Of a stretch of 64,000 nucleotides of DNA, positions 37,436-50,100 are shown piece by piece. The notes under the pieces are model-generated. The model had not been told where the DNA came from and searched no databases. It saw only the letters and a list, made by a program, of their open reading frames with translations. Numbering within the stretch: position 1 is the stretch's first letter; each line of letters starts with the position of its first letter. This DNA comes from Liolophura sinensis (Eukaryota; Mollusca; Polyplacophora; Chitonida; Chitonidae). The position numbers and the translations under genes were made by a program. The DNA lies in contig NC_088301.1 of NCBI RefSeq assembly GCF_032854445.1, forward strand, positions 4,265,703-4,329,702, read 5' to 3'.

Positions 37436-37703
37436 CGGGGGCCTCCGTGGCTCATTCGGTTAGCGCGCTAGCGCAGCGTAATGACCCAGGAGCCTCTCAC
37501 CAATGCGGTCGCTATGAGTTCAAGTCCAGCTCATGCTGGCTTCCTCTCCGGCCGTACGTGGGAAGGTCTGCCAGCAACCTGCGGATGGTCGTGGGTTTCC
37601 CCCGGGCTCTGCCCGGTTTCCACCCACCATAATGCTGGCCGCCGTCGTATAAGTGAAATATTCTTGAGTACGGCGTAAAACACCGATCAAATAAATAAAT
37701 AAA
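37436..37703 (+). mobile_element. tRNA-derived SINE (family A), full length, with perfect target duplication
   Basis: It starts GGGGGCCTCCGTGGCTCATT, has B-box GAGTTCAAGTCC, and ends GAGTACGGCGTAAAACACCG plus AATA repeats. The 11-base duplication TACAATAATTT lies at 37425-37435 and 37704-37714. It is the best family A reference copy in the window, 268 bases long. Confidence 0.97.
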
Positions 37704-37714
37704 TACAATAATTT

Positions 37715-38671
37715 GGTATTAATTTGCTTAGAAGGCTGGTTAAGTTTAACTCACAGAGTCGTAAAGTTTCTTTTGGCCGTCAGTTTATTAAGAATATTGC
37801 AGGTGATCGGGCAGTGAAAAACTCCCGCCCCTTTTGCACGCAGGTGAACACCTTTCCTGTATAAAAATCGAATCATTTATGACTACATGTTTGAAAATAT
37901 TTGAAATTGCTTGCATGCATTGATAGTGTGTACGCCTACGGCGCCAATACTGTATACGTTCAGTGTTATATTTCGCCAAATTGTTCTGTAGAACTGTTAA
38001 AATTGTTTATATCGCAATACATTCTGTTATCAACCATTTGTGGACCTCTCTGTTGCCTGGAAGACAGTTTTCTCATGTTTGACATAGGTCTGTATATGAA
38101 ATTTCAATCCTTCTCGCCTCCTTCTCACGAACAAATCTATCAAAATTCCCTAAAAGAAATCTACGTGAAAAACTGACCCCTGAATTAATTACAGACATAT
38201 ATGTATACAGGCATCTGATTACTGTTTCACACAATATTAATGAATTCGTCACTTTCACCATTAAGTTTTATGGGTGGAGGAATCTAGGGTACCTGAAATT
38301 TTCTGTAGGTTACGCAGTTAGACTTGGTTTTGCCGCGGGGCATTTTGGTGGAAAACAGGTATTAGTCAAAGGCTTGTATATACGTATAGGTATACAGTCT
38401 TCCTTCATAAGCTTTCCCTATCGCAACACGCATGCCTAGCTTTATCTTAACAATCAGTGTCAAAGCAAAAACATCACACACATCAGCCTCAAGTATAAAA
38501 TCTGTTACAGTTTGATGTCCGTTTCACAAAGCCAGAACTTCGGGATTTTGATTAAATTTCGACAGCTGGTTCGGTGCTGTGGGTGTCAGTCAAGTTTGAA
38601 CATTTCAAATATTTCGTTTTGCAAAGGTTTAAGATTTGGACTTGCCAAAAATTGCTTTCTAAAGCAGGCTC
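37715..38671. other. Non-coding, with a distant relative of the duplicated sub-repeat
   Basis: At about 37785-37900 phrases such as GCAGGTGAT, CGCCCCTTTTG, TTTATGACT and GAAAATATTTGAAAT recall the sub-repeat at 23880-23990. Nothing else is recognised. Confidence 0.4.
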
Positions 38672-38683
38672 CTATAATAGAAA

Positions 38684-38965
38684 GGGGCTTCCATGGCTGA
38701 GGTGGTATAGTGTGCCAGCGCAAAGCATTGATCCAGAAACCTCTCACCAATGTGGTCGTTGTAAGTGCAAGTCCAGTTCATGCTGGCTTCCTCTCCGGCC
38801 GCACGTGGGAAGGTCTGCAAGGAACCTGCGGATGGTGGTGGGTCACCCCCCACCCCCAACCCCCGAGTCCGGTTTCTTCTCACCATATTGCTTGCCCCTG
38901 TCGCATGAGCGAAATATTCTTGAAAACAGCATAAAAATCAATTAGATAAATTAAAAAAATAAATA
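38684..38965 (+). mobile_element. tRNA-derived SINE (family A), full length, old and diverged
   Basis: It starts GGGGCTTCCATGGCTGAGGT and carries a C-rich expansion near 38840-38868. It ends in a degraded tail (AACAGCATAAAAATCAATTA). The flanks CTATAATAGAAA and CTATAGAAA are an imperfect target duplication. Confidence 0.88.
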
Positions 38966-38974
38966 CTATAGAAA

Positions 38975-40530
38975 TTATTCTCTACGTAGACGCTTGCCAA
39001 AATGCGAGGAATTAACCAGTATCTTAATTACCAGCAATTAAGTAGACCCTATGGGGTCCAAAGTGAGGTCTTAAAAAAGTCAACATGCGTCAAACGTCTC
39101 CTTCTGTAGCTCATCTCAGTGATACCTTGGTGGTTTTTGTCCGTCATCGCTTATAGGCCTGCAGCGCAGTCCAGCCGCCATGTTCTCAACCAACAATCTC
39201 ACAGTATATACTGAAGTTAGGCATCCACGAGAGCTTAAGGCACGATCCAACTCCACTCAACTGGTCGTACAGAGTGATAGTATCTGACTGCAATACTATA
39301 AAGACTAACCAGCATACACGTAACGGCTTCATTACAACTCCAGTTGAATGGTGTCGTCTACGCAACAGTCTAGTTGAGTCCCGTATTATTAAGTAGAACC
39401 CCAGCGCTGGGCCGTTCAAGCTTCATATAGATGGTTTGATGTCCCCTGAATCGATTCAGATCGTTCAAAGCAATGAAAGCGGAAGAAAAAAGGTAGAATT
39501 TGGCGATCAGACGTCAGAAATCTACATCTTTGACCTTGTGACGTCACGGTGGTACATTCGCCGCACACGTGAGGCTTCTCTTTGTGTACAACACAGACCA
39601 AAAAGACAATCGCTACACTTCTACAACAAATTTCAAGTGTATTCCATGCCCAAGTGTGACTTGCGACTGCAGCAGCACAACGTAGGATAATGCTTGTAAA
39701 GTTACCAACATGGCCTAAGAATGGCACAGATTGTGAAAATATGAACCAGACCTCACCAAAAACACTTTGATTACTGAGCTAATGACCCAAATGGACTGAA
39801 CTCCACTGCTTCGTCGGGTGCTATGCAAAACTGAATGTTGTACTCGTGTAGTCGTGACGTGCAGGTCGTTCAACCCGCAAGTCGTACGCCCATCGGCGAT
39901 CAACTCCGTGCGACTAGTTTGTGGAGTGGCGCCTATGCCGAATTTTACTCATCGCAGCTTACATATCGACGGGCGCATGTACTATGACATAGTTGTGGAG
40001 GAGGGCAACTCTTATCAAGTAACAGTTGCAAAGATTTATATGGAAACAGCTCTAAATGTGTTTGATTGACGATAAGGAACATTTACCGCAGTTCACATGC
40101 GCATTATAACTTCGCTTGCATAAAGCGAAATCAACCGTGTGGTCTCTACAATTAACTAACCTGTTGTGAGGCTCTCCGAAACAAAAGGATACAATAACCT
40201 ATGTTCATAACAGATAATCACATTTTCCAATCCTGTATGATAGCAGTCGGTGAGTTTTACAGTTTGCAGGTAGACCCCTGAAAATGTCTTTTTTTTTCTC
40301 AATATTTTTATTGCCATGGACTATTTCTGGTTAAAGGCCAACGTAAGTTAATTTGTAGGAACATGCAGTTGGCATAGATTTATGCTAGAGAAGATTTAAC
40401 GTGCGAGTAAAAAAACGGTAAGTACTTCTTACCGTCAGTCCAACACATTTGGAGCGGTTTCCCAGTGTAACTCTTGCAACTGCGTTTCTCAATGAGCGTT
40501 TCCCCAATCCGCAACTAGCGCTATGAGTGT
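38975..40530. other. Non-coding or unrecognised
   Basis: Two open frames on the plus strand (39436-39690, 39818-40069) have no motif I recognise and no convincing splice context. They are not called as genes. Confidence 0.35.
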
Positions 40531-40648
40531 TTAAGGTCTCAATTCTGATGAGCCTATACGTAAATGTATCTTGAACTGTAACTGCTGAGACCTAAAGATG
40601 TCGACATGTACTTATTTACGTATAGCCTCATCAGAACCGAGACCCTAA
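40531..40648. repeat. Imperfect inverted repeat, about 38 base arms
   Basis: The left arm (40531-40568) begins TTAAGGTCTCAATTCTGATG and the right arm (about 40609-40648) ends CATCAGAACCGAGACCCTAA. They pair with only a few mismatches around a loop of about 40 bases. The loop holds a third short piece of the arm (GAGACCTAA at about 40587). It may be a small folded transposable element. Confidence 0.7.
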
Positions 40649-43253
40649 GGTTGAAGTCGGTTTATGTTAGGAAAGTTTTAATGCTCGTGTGAACAGCGGT
40701 AAATGTTCCATCTCGTTAATCTGACACATTTCGAGCCGTTTCCCTATAACTTGGTCTCAATACGACCATTGACCAGCTTTTGTATCACATGCAAATTGGC
40801 ATACACACTGACAGAGTTCGGAAAAGAAAATACAACAAAGTCTGTGCGGTCGTTAATATTTATATACAATTTAATACTTATAACAGTGGTTAACAACTAG
40901 AAGCATGATGGTCTTTTTTTACATTTTTAAACAACACAATAATAAACTACACACAGGTATATAAATTTACAAATATTTGTTCCGTGCATGGTTGTGCTAC
41001 ATTAATGAGTAGCAAGGACGCATCGTACTCATCCAAAGAAGTGTGGTTTTTGAGGCATGGTTTCGTCTAAACAAAGTCGAAATTTGACAAATATACAGGA
41101 TTAAACGATCGCAGTTTGAACATCACCATATTTCATTTCTTCAATAACCAGACAAAGCACATTTTCTTGAGTTTCCGACAAAGTCCCAGAATATTTGCTT
41201 TATCGCCATGGTTTTACTTTTAATACAAGTTTCTAAACCTATTTTATTCCCCGAAAATCTGCCCAAAACAATCAATGAAAAGGTTGAATTTGGACCTCAT
41301 GAGCGCGAATCTAAGCAAAACCCCGCTCCGAGCTTCAGAGTTAAGGACGTGAAGCCAGAATGCCGTAACGTTGTAAAAACAAGAATATTCATTTTGTAAA
41401 TGTACCCTCTGAAAATGAAGATTTATATACAGAATGGACGTCACATCTCATATCTCATATATTTATTGACTATGTTCACACTTTTCCCCAGTTTTGAGCA
41501 TTTACCTTGTGTTACAACAGCTGGGGTCTACACGTATTGGCTTAGATCCATCAAAAGACCGAGGAAATAAAGTTTTTTGAAAGATAACTGGCGACAAGTA
41601 TACATTGTCGGCTGGCAGAAAGAGAAATCTGTATTTCAACTTCCTCCAATGCACAGTTAAATGTAAGCGGCACAAATATGGGCAAAGAAAGACGGGTAGA
41701 GGTAAAAGAAGGTGACAGCTGTATCAACACACTGACATATCAAAAACAAAATCACTAGAACACACCCCAGGAAGTCTTTCTGAAAAATGATCTATAAAAT
41801 GAGCATACAAAACAACTTGATCCAACATTTCAATGCATATCGGATGTATACACTTGTACAGAAAACTCTTCCACCCACCTCCCCCCAAACACCCTCACAT
41901 CAACACCCCTGCACTCCAGCACCCATTTTCACACAAGCACACGTTCCTTACGTTTTCTGTGGCTCAGCCTCTAACCTTTTATCCACGATTGTGTCTTGGC
42001 ACTAGTTACCAAAGCTCTAATCTGCCGAGTCCCATGGCCATAGCATAAAAACAATGCAACCTCATCATCCCATTCACAAAACAACTTGATACACAAAACC
42101 TTTTTTTACGATTAAAGACATTGTATGACAAGACAGGTAAATGGCCAGAATAAAAGAAATGATACCCTTTAACATGCGAAATGGAGCCACTGTCAAATTG
42201 TATGGCCCATATCACCTTACACATGCGCCTAGTAACACCCCAGCCAGCATCTTGAAAGTAAAAAGAAACCTTGAACAAACTATAATCTAACTACTCTGTT
42301 ATGGTTGAACAGTATCACGGAAACTTCAAATCTAGCCACTGGTAAAATACAGGTAAACATCCTCCAAAATGTCAAAATAAAATGTATCATGAAATTTACC
42401 TTTTGTTTTGAAAAACTGTCATCAAAAAAGTATATAAACAGAAAATTAATCAAATATAATTTTCTTGTTAATGTCAAAATTGTCAATCAGAAAGCTTGAG
42501 AGCTATTTTAACAGAAAGTTACAAGACAAAATATTTTTTAACTGGGGTCATTCTTCACCACTATTTTAGCCCTTGCCCTAAAAACTTCCACATGAATGCT
42601 AACCACATTTTACATCTTTGTGAACTACTCTAAATGGCCTAACATTTTGCCCACAAAAGTGCATTTATAGAGGCAAATAAATGTCAGAAAAATATTATTC
42701 TTGGTTCTGAAACTTACAATTTTTCAGTAAACATCATCCCATGTTCCAAGCAAACCTCAAAACACCTTTCTAAAATCTATAGAACTCACTGAATGAGGAA
42801 GGGCAAGTTAATCAAGGACGAAATTTAGGGTCATTTAGGGTACCTTGTTTCTTTGCTTTTCCACTGTGTAACTCACAGGGTGATCCACTGCCTTATCATA
42901 CTCTTTAACAAATTCCTTAACAAAGTTACCAAGACGCCATATTTCAAATTGTGTAAATGTATTCATACCATGGATTTTATTCAGTTGCTTAGGATAAATT
43001 TCAAGAAGGCATGCTAGTCAACCAAAATTATGTTCCAGGAGTTTCTTAATAGCTTGTATATTACAAACATATACCTCACTAAATTCTGCCTTGAGTCAAA
43101 ATGAAGAATGTGTGCCCCTTGACCCTTTCTTCAAGAGGGGAATTCTTAACTTGGCATGGTAACGCCAAGTATTCAAAGGAAGACTGTGCCAATGGCAAAT
43201 CTCTGCCCTCCTATAAATATTAATTCAGCTAACGAAATTTCTTCTTGCACTTA
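40649..43253. other. Intergenic DNA and likely 3' untranslated region of TRIR
   Basis: On the minus strand an AATAAA signal lies at 42981-42976, about 275 bases past the TRIR stop. It is a possible polyadenylation signal, and others occur lower down. No gene is recognised in the rest. Confidence 0.4.
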
Positions 43254-44726
43254 TTACTTTACAAGAGGTCTAGTCTTGTCCTCATCAACACACATCTGAC
43301 TTTTGTATTTCTTTACTTCATCAAGGTATAGAGCCCATGCGTCTTTACTTTCTGACGTCTGAAAAAACAAAAATAATACCAATGTTGTGAACAATGTAAA
43401 AGACAATGAGGCTGACAAAATGGGGGTCTGACAGGTGTCAATGACCTCAGGAGGGAAGCACATACACCAATAAGGTGTGTGAACAAACACACAGTTAAAA
43501 ACTAGGGGGACATATGTGACTGCGTTATATATAATCGCGTATTTGGAATGCAGCATGTTGCAATGATGGAGAAGTGTAAACATTTATAAACAATGCCAGA
43601 AACAGGCTTTGCTATGAAGAGCAAACAAGTTTCTTGACCACCATAGTTGGTCTCCTTTCTCTGTTGTGACTTTTTTCTCTTGCTGATACGGCCAAAAAAT
43701 TATTACTTTCATATCACTGTGAAAAGAATATCAAACATCTTGTACTAATAATAACATTGGCTATGGTACACCTCTTATGATGGTGTTTTGCAAGTGTTTT
43801 CAAATGCTGCCATATTACAATAGTCATTTTGACAGTTCCTGTTTTTATCAAGTTCTGGGGTATTTGTGAATTTTTTATCCTGCATCATCTGTTCATATTT
43901 TCATAACCGATTTGACTTTCCCTTAAATCTTCTTGGTGAAGAGCTGAGGTTGTGTCAGACGTTTGAAAGCCTCCTCAACGAAAGTAGCCATTCTGTTCAC
44001 CGCTCATCATAACGGGATACTCATGTCTAACTTGTGTTTAAATGTGATAAATCTATTTGCTTTCTAGATGCACCATGTGAAGAATTTCTACCACTTTCTG
44101 GGCCTTTGACCAATTTAGAGTTGACCATTTTATGTTGCTATCACAGGCCCCTAGAGTGGTCGCCTTTTACTTTATAAGCTATTGGTGAAACACCCTTGGC
44201 AAAAATAAAATCACACAAGTGACAATGATAAGCTTGGTTTGTCGATAGTTGCCGTACCCACCAGTACTAGAAACACCCCTTTAGTCTACTGTTGAAATTT
44301 CCCATGAATTATTAATATTCCCATACTATCCATGCTTTAATTTGTACTTATTCTGGTAGAAGAGGCCACTATCATGCAGGTGTCCTGTAACTGGTAAAAT
44401 GACCATATTATTAAATCGAAGTACAGGTGCTCAAATCCAGTCCGTGAACTCTATATATGCCATATACCAGTCTCCTACACATATATGTATTTTTTATTTA
44501 TTTGATTGGAGTTTTACATCATACTCAAGAATATTTCACTCATACGACGGCTGCACATATATATAAGAAGTAATGGTATGAAACAACTTTCAACGAGCAC
44601 CATGCAATGTCTCTAAAATTCAAGAAATAAAGCCTCCAACCTAGAACTTTCCCACTTGTTTCCCTACATAGAGATATTATAGATCTGCTGGAATGCACGG
44701 TTAGTATTTCCAAAGCAAGCGTGTTT

Positions 44727-44759
<33 letters not shown>

Positions 44760-45298
44760 GGGCATAAAAGTAAGATTTTTCTAATGTGGAGAAATGACAG
44801 AATAAAGAAACAAATAAGTCTTTTCAACTTTCCACATCTTTTGTATTACGATTTACCAAAAATTTACCACAAATGACTCCTTATTCACTGTTAAAATGAA
44901 CATGAACTGTGAATCTATGCACTTAACTGCCAGGGGTGTGGCAAACAATACACTGGTCAGACAACAGAATTAAGATCCCAGTTCACTGCACCCAGACAGC
45001 AGATTTTCAATGAAAATTACTGTTTTCTTCCTGTTAGTAGACACATTAGACAGTGCTCTCTCTCTCTCTAACATCGCCTTTGTTAGAGAGTTTTTCCATT
45101 TTACAAAGGTCAGGATGGAAAGCAGGCTTTATTACATGTTGAATAAACTTTGTTTATAAATAGGTATCAACTCGGTCTGAATAGAAAATTGAATTTTCTG
45201 TCGAACTGTTATACTTCATTCCTTGGTAAGAACAAGACATGCGAAACTGCAGTCAGAATACCAAGATGTACAAAGTTGAGAAGGCTTATTTGTTTTTT

Positions 45299-45349
<51 letters not shown>

Positions 45350-46769
45350 CAGGTTATCTCCCTTTACCCAAATTTGCAGTCTAAGCAAGAAGGAGCGTGG
45401 ACACAGCTGTTTTATGGGCTTACTTAGTGCATATTAGTGCCTCTGGGACAAGATACAAGTGATTTGAAAATACTAACGGTGGATTTGAGCAGATAACAGT
45501 TCGAAAGTCATTTCATTCCTTTACTTCTTATATATATGTATTTATATTTATTTTATTTATTTATTTGATTGGTGTTTTAGGCCATACTCAAGACTATTTC
45601 ACGTATACTACGGCGGCCAGCATTATAGTGGGAGGAAACCAAGCAGAGCCCGGAGGAAACCGACAACCATCTGCAGATTGCTCGCAGACCTTCCCACTTA
45701 CGGCCGGAGAGAAAGCCAGCATGACTTATATGACATATATATTTAGGAGGCTGGTATCAAATGCCTGGGATTGAAGGAAAAGAAACATGCCATATGATTC
45801 ATTTTTCACCCTCACAAAATATTTTTCCTACTAAGTTACCTTCTCTTCCTCTTTCCGGACCTTCTTCACTGCTCCAGTTTTCAGAACTTTTCCACCCCGT
45901 CTTTTCCCAACCTGGGAAAACAAGTACTTAACAAATTCAGTTTACGTCATTTTCTTGTAGAGCCGACTGTAATGACTACCTTCAAATACTAATTTCCCTT
46001 TAAATACCTTTGCAAACTAAATTTGTTGTGCAACTGCACTTAGTTATTGCTGGGTGTGTAAACGACATTCACAAATTTCAGTCTCTTAATAGCAATCATT
46101 TAGCCCGTCGTCACTTCATGCCTCCACGATATGCAAGAACTGATAGATGGAATGCATATTATTTCTTCACAATGAAATATCTGCTGTTAAAAGCTTCCAT
46201 GCACCCATTATCTTTCTAGCATACATTTTTCAAATGAAAATGCAAGAATTCTGCATGTTTAGTGACATTGGAGTACAGTTTGGAGTCTTTCTTTTCCAGT
46301 TCTGACGGCAATGGAGTGACTAATTTCATTATCTACTATGTTGTCGGCACTGTGCACAAAAAAAATCCTATATTTCCCATCATTATATCACTAACACAAG
46401 GGTTAGAAGGCTCTTGAAGGATATATTTGTTCCCTAATCTTGTCTGCTTACAAAAGACAAGATACTGGGCTTTTCGGAGGCTGGAAGCGTCCCATTGTTC
46501 GTTGTCGATTTCGGCTCTTCCTTTGAGTTCAACTGAGCTGACGTTGACGACGATGATGGCATTGTCATTTTTGTGTTCGTCGACTGCGACCCACTGTTTT
46601 TCTCTTTCTCCTCTTCCATTTTCCTTCTAAACATGTCCATAAAACTGCCATCGTTTGCGAATTTGTTGAATCCTCCCTGCTGTCCTTGTGACGGAGTGTT
46701 CCAGCTATGTGACATATTCTGTTTTCTTGTTGACGTTGAGGATGTTATTTTTCGCAAGTGGTCGTCCAT
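43254..46769 (-). CDS. TRIR: TRIR homologue (telomerase RNA component interacting RNase, C19orf43 family), three exons
   Basis: Exons on the minus strand are 46769-46452, 45911-45840 and 43358-43254. All junctions are phase 0 with GT-AG ends (donors TTT|GTAAGC and AAG|GTAACT; acceptors CCCAG and TTTTCAG). The product is 164 residues against about 176 in human. Family marks are FANDGSFMDMFRRKMEEE in exon 1, then ILSF joined to VGKRRGGKVLKTGAVKK in exon 2, and the terminal VDEDKTRPLVK in exon 3. The middle is low-complexity Ser/Thr/Asn. In vertebrates the protein is nuclear, binds telomerase RNA and is reported to have exoribonuclease activity. An ATG ten codons upstream (46799) has an in-frame stop just before it. 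I prefer 46769 because it has A at -3 and G at +4. It is divergent from NDUFAF2 and probably shares a promoter region. The 2.5 kb second intron holds SINEs and TA repeats. Confidence 0.95.
44487..44553 (-). mobile_element. Short SINE (family A) tail fragment with target duplication, in TRIR intron 2
   Basis: Only the last 60 bases of the SINE are present, on the minus strand. CACATATAT flanks both sides at 44478-44486 and 44554-44562, so this is a severely 5'-truncated insertion and not a random remnant. Confidence 0.8.
44733..44759. repeat. TA microsatellite in TRIR intron 2
   Basis: About 13 TA dinucleotides follow a short TG run. Confidence 0.95.
45302..45349. repeat. TA microsatellite in TRIR intron 2
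   Basis: About 20 TA dinucleotides are followed by TTATATATAC. A short CT run lies nearby at 45054-45070. Confidence 0.95.
45545..45722 (-). mobile_element. SINE (family A), 5' truncated, in TRIR intron 2
   Basis: The body from TCATGCTGGCTTTCTCTCCG to the tail GAGTATGGCCTAAAACACCA is present on the minus strand. It is inserted in the same orientation as the host gene, about 120 bases past exon 2. The flanks are AT-rich and an exact duplication could not be assigned. Confidence 0.88.
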
Positions 46770-46799
46770 TTTGCTTGCATTACAAAGCTGGATGGTCAT

Positions 46800-47125
46800 T
46801 GGTTATGTTTTAGCCAATAGAAAGTATTGTTTCAAATTATTACGATGTATTAATTTATATCACTTAACATCTACTCGGAACTTTAATATTTGCATAGTAT
46901 ATACAATGGCTTTAAAGTTGTAAATTTGAAGAAATACCATTCATCTGTTGCTCAGACTGTATCGGCCTTTACATATATTTCGGTAGAAAATTTACACAAA
47001 GTCATGTTGGTTTAAAAAATCCGTTTCCGGTAGAAGTCAATATTTTTAGGTGACCCGTCTCAAACTGACAGTTCACCTGAACACATATCTTTGACTTCAG
47101 AAAACACCTAACAGGCTAAACATCC
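46800..47125. promoter_or_regulatory. Candidate bidirectional promoter between TRIR and NDUFAF2
   Basis: The two start codons lie head to head within about 330-360 bases. No TATA box or CpG-dense block stands out. The region contains a CCAATAG on the plus strand near 46814 and GTTTCCGGT near 47024, which resembles an ETS-type site. Assignment as a shared promoter rests on gene arrangement. Confidence 0.5.
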
Positions 47126-50100
47126 ATGTCTCGAAGAATCTCTGTATTGGGTCAAGTTTTGAAGAACTTAAGAAACTCTTTCAGTGCACCCAAACAAACA
47201 GTCACGCTTGTTGGAGAAGATCACCTTGGCAACCGTTATTTTCTGAAAGAAGCAGGTTGATGATCACATACTTACATGCATGAGTTACAATGTGGCTCTG
47301 TGGAGCCGTGTTCATGTAAACATAGCTCCATAGAGCTACCATTAACATACATTGACCAAGTAACGGAGTAACACTATTCAACACTGAGCAAAGAGTTAAC
47401 AATGAAAGTATTGATCTTAGGGACTTAATCATTCTCATATAAAGTCCACTTCAATTTCAGAATTGGGTAAGGTAATTTGCAAACTTATCTTTATTACTGT
47501 CCAACTGAGGGCTGCTTGCACAAATTGTAATTGTAAATTGTATTTACCATGGAGACACATGTTAAAAGCAAATGTTGACATGGTAGTTACAGTCAACTAT
47601 TACTATGATTGCTTTGTGCAAGAACACTTTTAGCCCTGTTATAATTCAGTACAATATTTTGTCTCTCACACTGTGGTCGCCTAAACTATGCCAGCTCTAT
47701 AAATACTAGCAAGTAAACTGAACAGTAATATGACAGTTTACCAATGAAAAGTTCAGTTTTCATTCACTGACTTAAAAGCTCTCAGAAAGTGTCATTTTGA
47801 GTCGAATTTACAATATTTCTTTATGCACACTCACAATGTAACTTTTGTAAGTTGGGATCAGAACATACAAGTATTTTTGTAGATACATGTATGTCCCTGC
47901 TGTCAAAAATCAAGAGTCAAGAAAAACCTGTTTGCTGTTACTGTATAAACGTACATGTAGTACTGAACACTTTTATTTAGATCGATACTTGGCACATTAA
48001 CTAGGCCTTATTGTTTCAGTTTGTTATAGGCTCTAATTATCAAATATTTCAGATCCAAAGAGGAACCTGAGGGGTGGGAGATGGGTGGAGCCTGTTAACA
48101 ATGACCAGTTCAAACCCCCAGAAGTCCCAGTGGAATGGGAAGGTAATTAGGAAAAAGCCCAGGCTTTGTCCATCTAGCCGCAGGGTTGCTATTTTTTTAT
48201 TTATCATGAGTCCAACAGCATTTCCCAAAAGTGCTGCAGACATTTGAATTGTAACTTGGTTCTTGCTGCTTCAGCACCCAGTCAGAACCTGCTGGACATG
48301 CTCTTCTCAGGTGAATTATGAATATCTGACCAGTAGGCCTACTTGTAGACAGCAAAGAAGAGTGGTCGAAAGCCAGAATTACAGTGGATTTTATAAACAG
48401 CAAGCACCATTGTTTGCACAATTTGTATTAGTCTAAGGTTTCAAAGGCATCAGATTTCATCCTCATACTCATAATCTATTTTCAGGCTTGCATTTAACTT
48501 TCTGTATATTAAATTAAAATTTAATTAAATGATTAATATTTAACCACACGTTTTACTAGCCCTCAGCTTTACTTAACTATACTCCAGTCATCTATGACAT
48601 TTCTTCACTCTCTTTCTTGCTGTGTTTTGATGGCAAAGCAAAGAAGCTGTGTTTTGAAGTACCTGTACTGCAGTGTTGGGGTAAAGCCTTAAAGAGTGTC
48701 TGTAAAATAGGATGCATTATTGTATATTATGCGTGGACCACAAGGGGAGCCAACACTATCTGGGGTATGTAATCTGTTGAGTAGTTGCATGAGTTAAAGA
48801 GTTATCCCTGGATGGTTTCAGCTTGGCTGCGTGGCAGGAGAGATGACCCGCCTACTCAACAGGTAACGTGACAGAGTGTGATTAATAGTGGTTAAGAATG
48901 TCCAAAAACTGCTGTTCTTACCAAAATTTTCTTATGGCCTTAGTACAAACTTTTATAATATGTACAACCTACAGATGGTCGTGGGTTTGTCCTGGTTTCC
49001 TCTCACCTTAATGCTGGCTGCCGACGTATAAGTGAAATATTCTTGATTATGGCATAGAACATTAATCAAATAAATAAAAAATAAAGTATATATGTATTTT
49101 TGTATTTTGTTAGACTTTAGTAATTTTACCTGTCTTTTCCTTGAATGTTCTGAGGAAAGAGACATAAGCCTACAATTTATACCATATAAATTATTAATGG
49201 TCTGCCAGCAACCTGGATGGTTGTGGATTTCCCATGGGTTCTACCCACTTTCCTCCCACCATAATGCTAGCCGCTGGTATATCAGTGAAATATTCTTGAG
49301 TACAGCATAAAACACCAATGAAATAAATAAACACATATAAAATTTCTAAGTCATTTTCCACAAAAACATTTTACTGAAGCTGAATTGATGCATCAACTTT
49401 GTTCCATGACTTTTATCAAAATTAAAAATGAAATGCTTACAATTACATGTTTTTGTGAATTATGACAGGAATTGGACAAAAACCATGCTTTGATGTTGAG
49501 GACATTGAGGAGGGCTCAGGAACTAGAAGACAAAAGCAAACAGGTATGTGTGAGTTTGACTACAGTTCTGAAAGAGTCTGTTACGGGTGGTTTTTATCTT
49601 TGTTCTCTAGGAATCCAAGTGTGACCTGGGCTTACCAGCATGGGATTTGAACCAGTGATCTGTGGGTTTGGAGTGTATGCTTCTACTACCAGACTAAAGG
49701 GAACGTCCTTGCAGTCTGGAGGTAGATAGCACTTATAAACAAGAGTATGCAATATTTCCCCATTTGGTTTATATCAAAGGGAACCTGGCCTCTAATCTGC
49801 AGTCTGGACCCATAGCTCATAGGGATGCTATAGAATCGGGCAGACTCTTTCTGTATTAAAGAAAAATATTTTGATTTATCATAGAACTTTGTCATTTCTT
49901 GCTTTATTTGAGGGAACATATGGTTGCAGGATGATTGGGGTTTTTTTTGTTTTTGTTTTGTTTTTTCTTTCTTTTTTTTTTGCTGCAGCTAAAGGGAACA
50001 TTGTAATTACATGGTTAGACCTACAATTAAGACTTGTTACAGATATTTGGGATTGATTTTTTTTGTCTCTTTTTTTTGTGTGCAGGCAGAAGAGCCTTTG

